Below, in pieces: positions 32,476-43,063 of a stretch of 64,000 bases of DNA. The notes beneath the pieces were generated by a model. The model ran no database searches and was not told the DNA's origin. It worked only from the letters and a program-made list of their open reading frames with translations. Each line of letters starts with the position of its first letter. Position 1 is the first letter of the stretch. A program made the translations under genes and the position numbers. Origin of the DNA: Anoplolepis gracilipes (Eukaryota > Arthropoda > Insecta > Hymenoptera > Formicidae); assembly GCF_047496725.1 (NCBI RefSeq), contig NC_132982.1, positions 1,301,001 through 1,365,000 of the forward strand. The letters are read 5' to 3'.

Positions 32476-32670
32476 GGGTTAGACGGTGGTCGTGCATGCT
32501 GCGGCGCGGAAACTCGCCTGAAGAGAATGCGTAAACGCAGGTTCGAGTCCACCCAGACCCAATAGAAATAAGAAAAATTTAGTCGGAAGGTGTGGCTGTG
32601 CACGCTGCGCCGCCGAAGCTTATCTGACATAACCAGTATGGCGGAAACGCAGACTCGAACCCATCCAGAC
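32476..32670 (+). other. tandem tRNA-like sequences (SINE-head-like)
   Basis: Two related units of about 85-90 bases (32476-32560 and 32582-32670) each have an A-box-like TGGTCGTGCATG or TGGCTGTGCACG and end in a B-box-like region: GGTTCGAGTCC in the first and GACTCGAACCC in the second, followed by CACCCAGAC or CATCCAGAC. The first closes with GACCC, which could pair with its GGGTT start. A proper cloverleaf T-stem does not form, so these are not tRNA genes but may derive from one, as in tRNA-derived SINEs. Confidence 0.45.
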
Positions 32671-32992
32671 AAATTAGGATTAAGTTTATATAGGTTTAAG
32701 ATAAATATGTAATAGGTAAAAATGTGTTAGGAAAAAAGAAATAAAGGTTTGGCATAGTCTCTGAGGCGAAAAGCTAGGGACTTAAAACGCAATGTTTTTT
32801 TTTAATTAATAAAGATCGGCCAGTACAAGCGCGCGGCGAGAAAAGACGGCCCACTGTGGCGTGGTTACTACGTGCGCGGCGATAAGACAGCGGAATGTTA
32901 TATCGTTGCTAAGCGCGCGACGGAACGCTGGCAGGAGCGCTTTACAAATGATAATGGCTACGTATAAACGATTAAAAAATAATTTTTTATAT

Positions 32993-33149
32993 TCTCCCTC
33001 TGCCTCTCTCTCTCTGCCTCTCTCTCTGCCTCTCTCTCTGCCTCTCTCTCTGCCTCTCTCTCTCTGCCTCTCTCTCTGCTTCTCTCTCTCCCTCTCTCTC
33101 TCCCTCTCTCTCCCTCTCTCTCTCCCTCTCTCTCCCTCTCTCTTATAGG
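32993..33149. repeat. CT-rich polypyrimidine tract
   Basis: About 150 bases consist almost wholly of C and T on the plus strand, arranged as CTCTCTCTCTGC and CTCTCTCTCC units. Such tracts can form triplex DNA; nothing more can be read from it. Confidence 0.95.
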
Positions 33150-34369
33150 ATTATAGGACACCCTGTATACTATAAACAGAGTTTACCAAAGAAGATCGTG
33201 TATGATTGTGTAGTTTGCTTCCGCAATAGTCCGAGATCGTTGTCGATAACAGGACAACTGCTCGCGGATCGAGTGGTTCGGAGACGTCTAATTTTTGCAC
33301 CAGGGATTAATTTCACCGGACCAATTATAACTTTAGTCAATCGAGGCCGCGGTAGGAAGACTAACAAGTCTTATATAGCTTTATTTATTTGCTTTTTTAC
33401 GAGAGCCATAGGTACACCTTGAGGCAATCAGCGATCTCAGTTTGAATTCGTTTATTGCGGCGCTTAGACGCTTCGTAGGACGTCGAGGATCCCCGCATCG
33501 CATTTTTTGCGATAATGTAACTAATTTCGTGGGCGCACGAAATACGACAACTTATTAAGAATAAGGCTAAGGACATAAGCGATAAATTTTACATTCTGAA
33601 TAATATCGATTGGAAATTTATTCCACCATCATTCCCTTATATGGAAGGCCTGCAGGTGTAAAATCTTTTAAATTTCATTTAAAACAAGTAATAGGTCAAA
33701 ATCTTTTAACTTTTGAAGAATTAGCAACAGTTTTGATACAGAAATTCAGAATACAGATTTGAAATTCACGTCCAATCTATCAGTTACTATCTACTCCCAC
33801 AGATTTACAACCATTAACATCTGGCCATTTCATTATCGGCGAATCATTGACGGCTATTCCCGAAGTAGAATTAAGCGACGTGTCGATTAATAGACTCGAT
33901 CGTTGGCAATTGGAGTTTAAAAAATTGTACAAGATTTTTGGCGCCGTTAGAATAGAAAATATTTAACGTCAAACTAAATGGAAATCTGAACAAGCCAATT
34001 TGTCAATTGATGATGTTGTAATAATTCAAGATAACAATATGCCCCCCCTCCCTAAAATGGAATTTAGGCAGAGTAATTGAAACTCAGGTGCAGATGGTAA
34101 GGTGTGCGTTGTTACACTTAAAACTGCGAATGGAATTTATAAAAAAGCGATCATTAAATTGTGCAGATTTCCGACGACTGACTTTTCAGAAATATAATAG
34201 CGTACAAATTAATTAATTGACATTCATTGGTAGGCGGGATGTATAGAATTGCTGTATGATTTATAATCTAGATGTGTGAACAATTTTTGAAGATTTGCGC
34301 AAGCGCTTCGATAGGATAGTGCTTCGAAACCCCTTGGTGGGAGTGTGATAGAACAGCGAGCATGAGGCT

Positions 34370-34605
34370 TAGGAATGGCCACCACGCTCTCTCGATCTTA
34401 CGTCCATGGATTTTTTCGCGTGGGGCTTCTTGCGACACAAAGTGTATGAGACTCTGCCGTAAGAGCTAGAAGAATTGAAAAGTAAAATTCGTAACGCGTG
34501 TACGAAAATCACTCCTCCAATGATTACCAGAGTAAGAAAAAATTTTATGCACACGATTGCCTTATGTTTAGAAGAAAATGGAGGTTACATTGAACATATA
34601 TTATA
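34370..34605 (+). pseudogene. mariner-superfamily transposase C-terminal fragment
   Basis: The plus strand reads DFFAWGFLRHKVYET, then LEELKSKIRNACTKITPPMI and NFMHTIALCLEENGGYIEH, the C-terminal end of a Tc1/mariner (IS630-type) transposase just after the last catalytic residue. One stop (TAA near 34460) and loss of everything upstream show that it is a relic. It is not part of the BEL/Pao element to its left. Confidence 0.7.
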
Positions 34606-34762
34606 AGCTTATATATTATAATATATGTATTATAAAAAAAATTTTTTATTTAAATTTATATTTTATTTCTTACTTTATCTGTTTTATTATATTTTATAAT
34701 TGTATTAATTGTGTTATTATATTTTAATTGTGTTATTTATGTTATTTTATTTATATTATTAA

Positions 34763-37422
34763 GGGGTTAGGCCACCTTGAAAAATTTTTTTTGGCTATTT
34801 TTTTCGCTTAATCAATAGTTTATAATTTTGAAAATGATTTCCCATTGGTTACAATGCCGAATCACCTTTCTTTTTTGAGTTTTGAATTGATTTAGCCGAA
34901 CGCGTCAGAGCGCGCCGGAGCGCTCCAAAAGAGTTGCAGCGTATTTGTACTATCGAAGCATTTTAGACCACGAATAAGCATAAATGACGCATTTCACGTC
35001 ATTACAGCTGCTGAAAGACGTTGTAACGACGCCGCTTGAGTTATCAATAAGTTTTCTTGTCCGCAAACTTTTTTTGCAATAATGGACAATACAAAAAAGT
35101 GTATTTGACAAAAAAAGCTCTAGGAGTACAAGTATGAGACCTGGAAAGAGACCAGAATTTCAAACAGACGCCCGTTAAATCATTTTATAAAGAAGCAGCA
35201 AACGGACGATTGCACGTCTGCGAAAAAATTGAAAATGTGTGAAGATGATCGTGAATTTCACGTGAACAAATCGTTTGGATATCGAATTATAGAATCTTAT
35301 ACTGTGTTCTCTACGATTTTACAACTCGTAGTGTGCAAACAATGTGGATTAAATACGACCTTCAGCGAAGCAAGTAACCGCGGCTTAGGTTTCAAAATTG
35401 TCGTTGCTTGTACAAATTGTGAACCAAGTTATATTAATGCTAGTCCGATTATTAATAATCGCGCGTATGAGATTAATCGCCGAATTATGTTTGCTATGCG
35501 AATACTTGGCGTTGGTTTACATAGCATTATTAAATTTTGCGCTTTCATGGAGTTGCCGCGCCTAATATTTCACTCATTTTATGACAGCCTTGTCTCTTCG
35601 CTATCTGTTGCTACGGCAGCTATTCGTCTAAAATCTATGCAGAAAGCAGCTGTTGAAGAGAAAAAAATAAGTGTTGAAAAAGGACAAAATGATGGTTTGA
35701 CTGTATCAGGCGATGGATCATGGAGAAAAAGAGGATTTACGTTACTTTTCGGACTAGTTTCACTAATCGGCTGGCACACTGGTAAAGTTGTTGACATACA
35801 GTGAAATCAAAATATTGCAAAAGTTGTGAATTTTGAGAAAAAAACAGAAATGAAGAGTATGAAGAATGGACACAATTGCATAAAGAAGAATGTCAAGCTA
35901 ATCATGAAGGCTCAGCAGACAAAATGGAAGTTGACGCCGTCGTCAAGATGTTCCATCGCTCTGAACATTTACATAAAGTTAAATATGCTCAGTACATTGG
36001 CGATGGTGATAGCAAGACTTTTAAAGAAATTCTTGATGCTCAGCCTTATGAAAACTTTGTCGTTTGTAAAAAAGAGTGCATCGATCATGTTCAAAAGCGC
36101 ATGGGAATACGACTTTGTGCTCTTAAAAAATCTACGAAAGGTCTCGGCGGTAAAAAAAAGTTAACCGGCAAGTTAATTGATGAATTAACAATTTATTATG
36201 TCTTGCTATTCGCCGAAATCATGATTGTATTAAAAAATTGAAAAAAGAAATTTGGGCGACGCTGTTTCATAAAATTTCCACGAACGATAACCCGCAACAT
36301 GACAGATGCCCGGTTGGCGAGACGTCATGGTGTACGTGGCAAAAGGCGAAGACTTTGAATAAATTAGTTGATTATAAACATAAACCACCGATGAGTCAAA
36401 CTATTTTCGATGCTGTTAAGCCTGTATATAAAGAACTAAGTGGAGATGACTTATTAAACCGTTGTTTAGGAGGTTATTCTCAAAATAATAATGAATCATT
36501 CAATTCAGTCGTGTGGTCAATAGCACCGAAAACGTCTTTCAGCGGCAAATTATTAGTAGATATTGCAACTGATATCGCTGTATGCACATTTAATGATGCA
36601 GTCTTATGCATATTATGGAGCTCCTGCATCTACAAATTGGCCAATCATGTTACAATTTTTGTATGGAAGCAGATGCGAACCACGTAAAAGCTGAGGAGCG
36701 CGCAATAAGTGAAAAAGCTAAAGAAGTTTGAAAATGCTCTAAAAGCTTCCAAAAAGAAGCAGAAGATACTTATCTCAATCTAGAAGGACAGCTGTATGCC
36801 GCAGAAATAGCTGACTAAAGGTAAACTTGCTTTTTTTTCATTTCATTTATAAAATAATGGTATGCAAAACTTTAAACGTGTTTTTCTCGAAATAGCTTTT
36901 TTGACATCGGTGTTCAGTATAACTCCTACAATTTTTAATCGATTTAGTTAAAATTTGCAGATCTTCTTTTATACATAATCTAGAGAAGTACATACGGATT
37001 TTGCGATATATTAAAAACTTTTTTTGTAATTAATAATTTTGCAACCAAAATTTAGGCAAAAAAAAGAAACTTTTATTCAAGTGTTTACCATTTTCACAAA
37101 AATGAATATTTCTAAATATCCGTATGTACTTCTTCAGTTTCTAGTTTTTAGATAATAAAAATTTTTGATTTTTTTGTTTTAGGATCAATGTTACACCCGT
37201 GAAACTGAACACCGCAAAAGGCGTCACTGGAAAACGGCTCGAAATGTCTTGGCTGCAGCGCCGCCATTTTTTGTTGTAAAATTAAAAAAAAAAAATTTTT
37301 TTTTCCTTAAAGAATTGCATAATAAACGCTTTGTATACAATTTTGTATTTATTTTGTCAGGTTTTTTAAAAAAATTACTAAAAATAACGGTCATTTTGAC
37401 CTATCCAAGGTGGCCTAACCCC
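34763..37422 (+). mobile_element. Kolobok/Mutator-like DNA transposon, TTAA duplications
   Basis: GGGGTTAGGCCACCTTG at 34763-34779 and its exact inverse at 37406-37422 are terminal inverted repeats of 17 bases, directly flanked by TTAA (34759-34762 and 37423-37426). The 2660-base unit contains one transposase-like gene. TTAA duplications fit Kolobok (or piggyBac); the protein resembles insect Mutator-like/Kolobok proteins and not piggyBac. Confidence 0.85.
35080..36790 (+). pseudogene. Kolobok/Mutator-like transposase, frameshifted
   Basis: Reading on the plus strand, the frame starts near 35080 and is long and open at 35229-35804: a CX2C motif (VVCKQCG), a second at ACTNCEP, and the first catalytic-type box VSGDGSWRKRGFT. 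A frameshift near 35801 leads to 35830-36240, with CQANHEGSADKMEVDAVVKM, the second acidic box YIGDGDSKTFKE and CKKECIDHVQKRMG. After a TGA near 36238 it continues with QHDRCPVGETSWCTWQKA and NNNESFNSVVW, a plausible catalytic glutamate. The D...D...E order matches the family as I know it. The two breaks make it non-functional, although the rest is well preserved, suggesting fairly recent death. Confidence 0.78.
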
Positions 37423-37491
37423 TTAAATATTACAATTATATTATATGTGAAAAGCCGATCTCAGTTTCCTCATTCCCTACCGGATTTGCAT

Positions 37492-37556
37492 TTAAGGTAT
37501 CAATCATGTAATTTTTTCACTTTTCACAAAGAAAAAATTACATGATTGATCCCTTG
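37492..37556. repeat. short palindrome
   Basis: ATCAATCATGTAATTTTTTC and AAAAAATTACATGATTGATC are inverted copies about 10 bases apart. It could fold as a hairpin; no family is recognised. Confidence 0.75.
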
Positions 37557-37764
37557 ATTTTATTATGTTTCGATTATGCGAGGTCGATAAAGCATGCCCC
37601 TGCCGATTACATAGGCAACCCAACTTACTGATCTGTATGTTGCGGAAGCACCCTGTACTCAGTTTATCACATTACAGTTTTCCCTCTATATATTATATAC
37701 ACATTGATAATGGTCACATTCTTTGCTCTTTGTTCAAGTTGCTCTCACGTTTCTCCTAATATAT

Positions 37765-38082
37765 TGTTGCGTGCCACCGAGTACAGTCCTTCCGCGCCAC
37801 GAAGTCATGCGCTCGAAGCGGCGCGATTGAAGATCATCTCCGGGACGATTTGGTCGTTGTTTGTTTATAACAAGATGAGAGAGAGTTCTCAAGCTGTGCG
37901 GACGCGTTGCTGACAGCAATAATTATAAAATTATTAGTTATTCCGTTTTGCATTATTGTATTGGACTGTGTTATTATTAAAATGATTAGTTATTATAAAG
38001 TGTGTCTTTATTTGACGCAACTCGTGAATGTCGTTTGTGCCGTGCGCGTTCGATATAAATAAATCGATCTGCGGACATAACA
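37765..38082 (+). mobile_element. solo LTR of the Gypsy TGTTGCG family, ATAT duplication
   Basis: A 318-base unit runs TGTTGCGTGCC to GCGGACATAACA with ATAT at 37761-37764 and 38083-38086. The ends are nearly those of the LTRs of Gypsy elements 1 and 2, so it is the recombined remnant of a related element. Confidence 0.82.
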
Positions 38083-38194
38083 ATATAATAAATATTATTG
38101 TACCACAAATCTAATCAACTTAATTGATAACCTGTCACAAAGCTCTGTACAACAAATACAAGTTTTGGTAAATGTTTACTTATAGAGAGTCACC

Positions 38195-38300
38195 TCCGAG
38201 TCTAATGATCTTGAGAAATGTTATCAAGGTCATGACCCTGAGTAATGTTGTAAAGGTTTCAATTGGCGCTCGTTGTTTATTAAAAAGTTATTAACAAAAA
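38195..38300. repeat. dispersed repeat, inverted relative to 1505-1615
   Basis: This segment shares GGTCATGACCCTGAGTAATG and TTATTAAAAAGTTATTAA with 1505-1615 in opposite orientation. Its family is unknown. Confidence 0.5.
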
Positions 38301-38348
38301 AAATTTGACAAGTAGGATATAATTATTCGTTCGTAGAAGTAGTTATAA

Positions 38349-38640
38349 TAAGAAACTATATATTTATAGAAAATATAATATAATAGCGATTACATATTTA
38401 ATTTAATTTTACTTTTTTATACGCGTATATATTTATAACACAATACGACATATAAACATATACTGATCACACGTATCGTTTTGACAGTATTAAAATAACA
38501 AATGATGGTGAGTTTTCACACCACCCGTGAGGTATCACCAATGGCGTTTGGTTTTTTTTAAGTGGACCTTTGCTTAGAGTCCTATTATACCACATTATAC
38601 TATGTTGCATTATATTATGCTGCACGCGAATATTGTAGAC
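38349..38640. repeat. left copy of a distant inverted repeat (partner 45400-45690)
   Basis: About 290 bases, including GATCACACGTATCGTTTTGA and TATCACCAATGGCG, recur inverted at 45400-45690. About 6.8 kb lies between the copies, holding a Harbinger MITE, a hAT transposase and a Tc1/mariner element. They may be terminal repeats of a larger element or two independent insertions. Confidence 0.7.
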
Positions 38641-38830
38641 AAGATATCTTTTACACACTTATTTTTTTCAAATGTGATATCTTTTGCAGACAAGATAATT
38701 TTTACATATCTGTTCTTTGCAAAAATGTTATCTTTTATAAACAAAATATCTTTCACACTTGTTTTTTTAAAGTGTGGCGTTTTTACAGACAAAATATTTA
38801 ATACATCTGTTTTTTTCAAATGTAGTGTCT
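38634..38830. repeat. four-copy tandem repeat of ~50-55 bases
   Basis: Units of the type GACAAGATATCTTTTACACA followed by TTTTTTTCAAATGTG repeat about four times with divergence. One inverted unit sits at 45345-45405 beside the partner inverted repeat, so the array is subterminal to it on both sides and has expanded on the left only. Confidence 0.75.
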
Positions 38831-38832
38831 TT

Positions 38833-39390
38833 AGCTAGCCATACACGTACAGTTTTGCATCAGTTCTGAACTGCCGTCACGCCAGAACTGTCAGTTCAGT
38901 ATTGATGTTTTTCGCCACGTACATACATGCTAAGCCTGACATTCCTGATTGCTACCTTCATGTTACTAGCAGTCTTTTTTTAATACTGTGATCTGTGATA
39001 ATGTTGAAAAAAAAAGCTGCAGCTACTTTGATAATTTTATTAGATGAAGAAGAAGATAAAAACCGTCGAAAAAGACGGTCCAAATGGTGCAAGAATTGGT
39101 TACAACAAAGAGAAAAGCTTTCTCATATGAAACTTGTCCGAGAATTGCAAGACAACTTCCACGACGACTACAAAAATTACTTAAAGAACGCCACACACGG
39201 ACAATTTTGCAACAGTTTTAAACTGCGCCACGTTAAAATAACAAGCACGTTTGATCTCTTAGTTTTGGTGTGAAGGGTCTTCAGTCTTAGCGTAACGGCT
39301 CCATACACGTTCAGTTTTACATCAGTTTTAAACTGTGTCATACCGCGCCTTATGTAAAACTGATACAAAACTGTATGTGTATGGCTAGCT
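38833..39390 (+). mobile_element. PIF/Harbinger-type deletion derivative, TTT duplications
   Basis: AGCTAGCCATACACGTACAG and its near-exact inverse CTGTATGTGTATGGCTAGCT close a 558-base unit flanked by TTT (38830-38832 and 39391-39393), the 3-base duplication expected of Harbinger. It holds only the N-terminal part of a transposase (38998-39273), with the catalytic region deleted. Confidence 0.8.
38998..39273 (+). pseudogene. Harbinger transposase N-terminus in deletion derivative
   Basis: About 90 codons encode a charged N-terminal region with DKNRRKRRSKWCKNWLQQRE and LVRELQDNFHDDYKNYLK, which is how many insect PIF/Harbinger transposases begin. The sequence then runs into the right terminal repeat, so the helix-turn-helix and DDE regions have been deleted. 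Confidence 0.68.
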
Positions 39391-39431
39391 TTTAATAAAC
39401 TTTACACTTCTTTACATATCTTTTTAGGTAT

Positions 39432-39645
39432 GGTGTCCTTCAAATATGCAAATAAAAATAAAATAAAATAAAATAGAATATGTAAAATTAAAATAAAAAT
39501 ACATAATTAATAAATTATTAAATAAAATAAAAAATAAAAATAAAAAATTAAGTAATAAAATAAAAAAAAAAAAAAAAATAATTAATAAAATAATAAAAAC
39601 AAATAAATAATTAATTAATAAAATAAATAATTTAATTATTTGTTT
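39432..39645. repeat. A-rich/AT low-complexity tract
   Basis: Imperfect repeats of AAATAAAAT-type units, including a run of about 19 As at 39560. It adjoins the stop end of the hAT transposase. Confidence 0.9.
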
Positions 39646-41700
39646 ATTATTTCGAAAAGGGACCAGCTTCGTCAGCATCCGCAACATATAATCTTAAAAT
39701 ACTTTTTTTTTTCTTAACAGCGGGAGCATATAAATTATCTGCTGACATAAGAGACAAATGTTTTTTATCAATTGTCATGTTTAAAACTGTTTCTCCCTTC
39801 GTTTTTAATGCTGATTTAAACACGCAAATAGCATTAACAGAAACTGACGAAAATTTATTTCGCTTTTTAGTTTTAACATTATTTAAACAAGAAAACATTC
39901 TCTCCAAATCGGCATTTGAATTTGGAAGTGATCGAATGCTACTTATAAGTTTTGTTAAACTTGGATATTTAGCAATAATATTAATATACCCACGTTATAA
40001 AATTTCTTTCCACATGTTGTCGAAATTTAATTTAGAGAGACTTTTTTTTCTTCCATTGTAAAATCTAATGGTAACACAATCCATTCTTGCTTTAAACCAT
40101 TTTTGTCAATACCGCTGAAAGTTTTAGCCACGAAAGAAACATCATTGAAAGATGTTTCTCTATTATTACTGACTAAACTTACACATGGTTGAAAAACTTT
40201 TAATTTTGATAAGAATATATCATTTATAAGTAATCTTTGACGAATTTCCTCTGCAGCAGTCACATAAAATGTTAAATATTTTTCTCGAATAGTTGTAATT
40301 ATGTTTACGTGACCTTTTATTATTAATTCGTTAAGATATTCTTCACATTCTGATCTTAAACTAATTTCATTAAGAGCTTTTTGATTTTGTTTTAAAGAGA
40401 ATATAATATCTGTAGAAAATGGTTTTAAATGTTCCTCTTTTAAAAAATTTTGACAGATTTGAAAAAGAAAGTTTATAGATTTCGGTTGCAACAAATGAAT
40501 TCTCGTTTCGGACGCTTGAAAAAAAAGCGTTAAATGCGTTAAAGAAATTTAAAACGTACTTTAAAAAAAGAAAATAAGCTTTTGTTTCTACATTGTTCAT
40601 CGTAGACAGTAGCTTTCCTGCATTGTCTGTTCTTTCACTCATTACCATTTCAGTAAGAAAGTATTTAATTGTATCCCAAGATTCAAGAAATCTTTCGACA
40701 CATAAATAATGAGAAAGCCAGCGTGTATTACATAATTATAATAATTTGAGATGTTTTTCTTGAAAACATTCGCAAAATTCCTTAAAAATTGCCGTACGTT
40801 TAGGACTAGTATTAAGATAACTAGCAATTTTTTTAAAGAATTTCTCGCAAAATTCGGGCAATTTATTAGATGCAGCATGCGCTACTAATGCGGCAGAATG
40901 ACAAGGACATGAAAATGTTAATAAATGAACATTTTTCTTCTAATTTTTTTTTCAAAGATATAAAGTTTCCCTGTCATAACCGACGTATTGTTGCATGATA
41001 AGGCAACAATATTCAAAAATGGTATTTCTAACTTGTACATTTCATTTTTAAACGCATTAAATAACATTTCTGCACTTGAATCTTTGGCATCAATATCAAT
41101 TAATTTAACTGTGAGTGAATATTTAATGTCTCCGGATCAACATATCGAACAAAAAAAGTCATCCATTTTTCATTTGTAACATCAGACGTTTCATCAATGA
41201 AAATTGAAAATTTGGTATTTTGAAGCTTATTAACGACATGATTCGTTTCAACCGGACACAAAACATTTGTAATAATGTTTGTACATTTTGTTCGACCCAT
41301 GCTCATGTTTTTCAATACATTAGGATCTTTTCCTATGTTTTGAAAGAAGCTAAGAATCTCTTTCGCAGTTTGATGAGAAATATTTTTGTCAGCAATTAAT
41401 ACGGCATATCTTATTTCTGCTGCTTTTCTACGATCATCAAACGACAAAAGCGACTCAATATTTGTATCTTTGATTACATTCGATTTATTTTCATTTATTT
41501 TATTTTCTTTAAATTTAATTGTGTGACTTTTACATTTTGCGTGTCTGTGTATTTCCGACAGATCGCCAGTAATTGATTTATTACACACCAAACAAAAAAA
41601 AAGAAAAAGCGGTGTTTAGTACTTCACGTAACCATGACTGATTCTTTAATTTCCAGCCACTCATGTTTAAATGTTTTTTTGTATTGTGTTTTACGTTTTT
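39645..41700 (-). pseudogene. hAT-superfamily transposase (zinc-finger/BED type), broken
   Basis: On the minus strand the N-terminus near 41700 reads YKKTFKHEWLEIKES, and after a frameshift a C-X2-C...H-X4-H-like finger (CNKSITGDLSEIHRHAKCKSH). The catalytic region starts with FSIFIDETSDVTNEKW (41200-41160). Later blocks include CPCHSAALVAHAASNKLPEF and TRWLSHYLCVERFLESW. The C-terminal dimerisation block YPSLTKLISSIRSLPNSNAD and RMFSCLNNVKTKKRNKF (about 39990-39860) is typical of hAT. There are stops or frameshifts near 41100, 40880-40640 and 40490. Its own terminal repeats were not found. Confidence 0.82.
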
Positions 41701-42414
41701 TATCATGATTATCATGATCATCATCATGATTATCATTATTATCATTATTATTATTATCAAATTTAATATTATTTTTATAACTTAAAGTATTTGCGTGTCT
41801 GAAAACAGACGAATGACATGAAAATTTTTTTTACATACAATATAAAAACAGAGAATTATCGAAAGAAACTTCCTGTATCCACGATTTGGTTCTTTTATCA
41901 TTAAGTCAAGCTTTGCAAAACTTTCGCTTAGGTTTTTTTATTATTATATTTTTGTCACACATATTATTACAAATTAAAAAATGGCAAGAGAGAAGAAAAA
42001 GAAAAAAGTCAATATATATATATATAATATATATAATATTTATAAAATTGAAATATATATATATATATACAGGGTGGACCATTTTAATCCATCCAGTCGA
42101 ATATCTCGAAAATCAAGCCCGGGAGAGAAAAATGTTTCAGACAAAAGTTGTTTGGTTTCGAGCCATAAAATGGTACCATTGGTTTGACCTTGAAGAATTA
42201 TTTGAAGGTCACATGAAGGTCACCTCAATTTTTTTAAATGGCATCCCCTATTTTTTATTACATATTCTTGTAGCTGACCTCGAGCGCTTTCCAAAACACT
42301 ATAATCAAATGTTTCTTCATGGAGTACTTTTCGAGTTATAAAGCTCCAAAGTTGCAGTTTGAAGAAATTCAAAATATCTCGTAAAATATTCACTTTCCGA
42401 TAGTCTTATCTTAC

Positions 42415-42535
42415 ATTCAACTAATCAAGGCAAGATCTAGGCATGATCCAACCAGTAAAGATAAGATCCGAGTATGATCCAACCAGTGAAGGTATGATGT
42501 AGCCAGTAAAGGTAAGATTCGAACATGCTCCATAC
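42415..42535. repeat. left subterminal minisatellite, ~4 units
   Basis: Units such as GATCCAACCAGTAAAGATAA repeat about every 31 bases and are the inverse of those at 44130-44575. Confidence 0.85.
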
Positions 42536-42800
42536 CCTACACACACACGCGCACGTACACACACTTTACATACACTTGCACACATCCTACACATATTCCA
42601 CACACACTCACACATAGGTTATGTGACATAACCTACACGCATGTACACACACTTTACATGTTCTTACACACACCACACGAACACTCCACACACATCACAC
42701 ACACATTCCGCATACATTCACACATAACCTATACACTCATACACATACCTCACACACACTTATACATATACATCCCACATTTACACACACACAGATAATC
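42536..42800. repeat. cryptic CA-rich simple sequence
   Basis: A degenerate tract of CACACA, TACACA and CACTTACA blocks, probably an old, decayed microsatellite inside the transposon's 5' region. Confidence 0.8.
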
Positions 42801-43063
42801 GGCCCATATAGACGATTGATACAAATCCTGTTCGCAGAAGTACAAACCTGATTGATCCCTTGATTGTTCTTGATGTTCTACTTATTTCAAATAGTCTATT
42901 TTTGAAATAATATACCCTCTATTGTTTCCAAAGAAAATATCGACCAGAAAATTTATTTGTCATTATTTAGGAATCAATTGATTACGAAAATCTCTTCTAC
43001 TGTTGATCGGAGTATCAAATTTTATTACTCACAATCAGAGGCTTACGTCTGCCGACAATACCC

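Larger units (their letters stand above)
32350..33165. mobile_element. Tc1/mariner-type MITE carrying tRNA-like units and a CT tract
   Basis: The ends TA|CAGAGTGTCTCATAAT and ATTATAGGACACCCTG|TA are inverted copies with TA duplications (32348-32349 and 33166-33167), placing the 816-base unit with Tc1/mariner-type elements. It splits the BEL/Pao integrase. Inside are two tRNA-like units (32476-32670) and a polypyrimidine tract (32993-33149). No transposase is encoded. Confidence 0.75.
27488..34197 (+). mobile_element. BEL/Pao retrotransposon, degenerate, with two nested insertions
   Basis: Gag, protease, reverse transcriptase, RNase H and integrase regions of a BEL/Pao element can be followed in order along the plus strand, with many stops and frameshifts. 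A solo LTR (28116-28882) splits gag and a Tc1/mariner-type MITE (32350-33165) splits integrase. No LTR of its own can be demonstrated; a purine-rich stretch followed by TGTATAG at about 34240 may mark the 3' LTR start. Confidence 0.82.
30115..34197 (+). pseudogene. BEL/Pao pol (RT, RNase H, integrase), degenerate
   Basis: After the protease the reading runs through INALIGREFIFDLLETG and LPRLQNSKFGW. Reverse transcriptase includes VIMKLRVVFDDS, GTNLQDNIMDIILRFR and a catalytic LYVDDILTG near 30855. LNWHPEQDIFEF and the RNase H start FYLHAFCDASLKAY (31365-31405) follow, with LRRLELCGA at about 31515. Integrase is visible on both sides of the MITE: before it as a degraded frame, and after it as IVYDCVVCFRNSPRS, then LTSGHFIIGESLTAIPE and GKVCVVTLKTANGIYKKAI near 34090-34160. 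There are more than ten stops or frameshifts. Confidence 0.8.

Noticed and set aside
32476..32670. tRNA genes
   Set aside because: Box-like motifs are present but the T-stem and acceptor stem do not pair well, so they are listed as tRNA-like only.
33000..33150. Ser-Leu-Pro repeat protein
   Set aside because: Translation of a CT tract inside a MITE.
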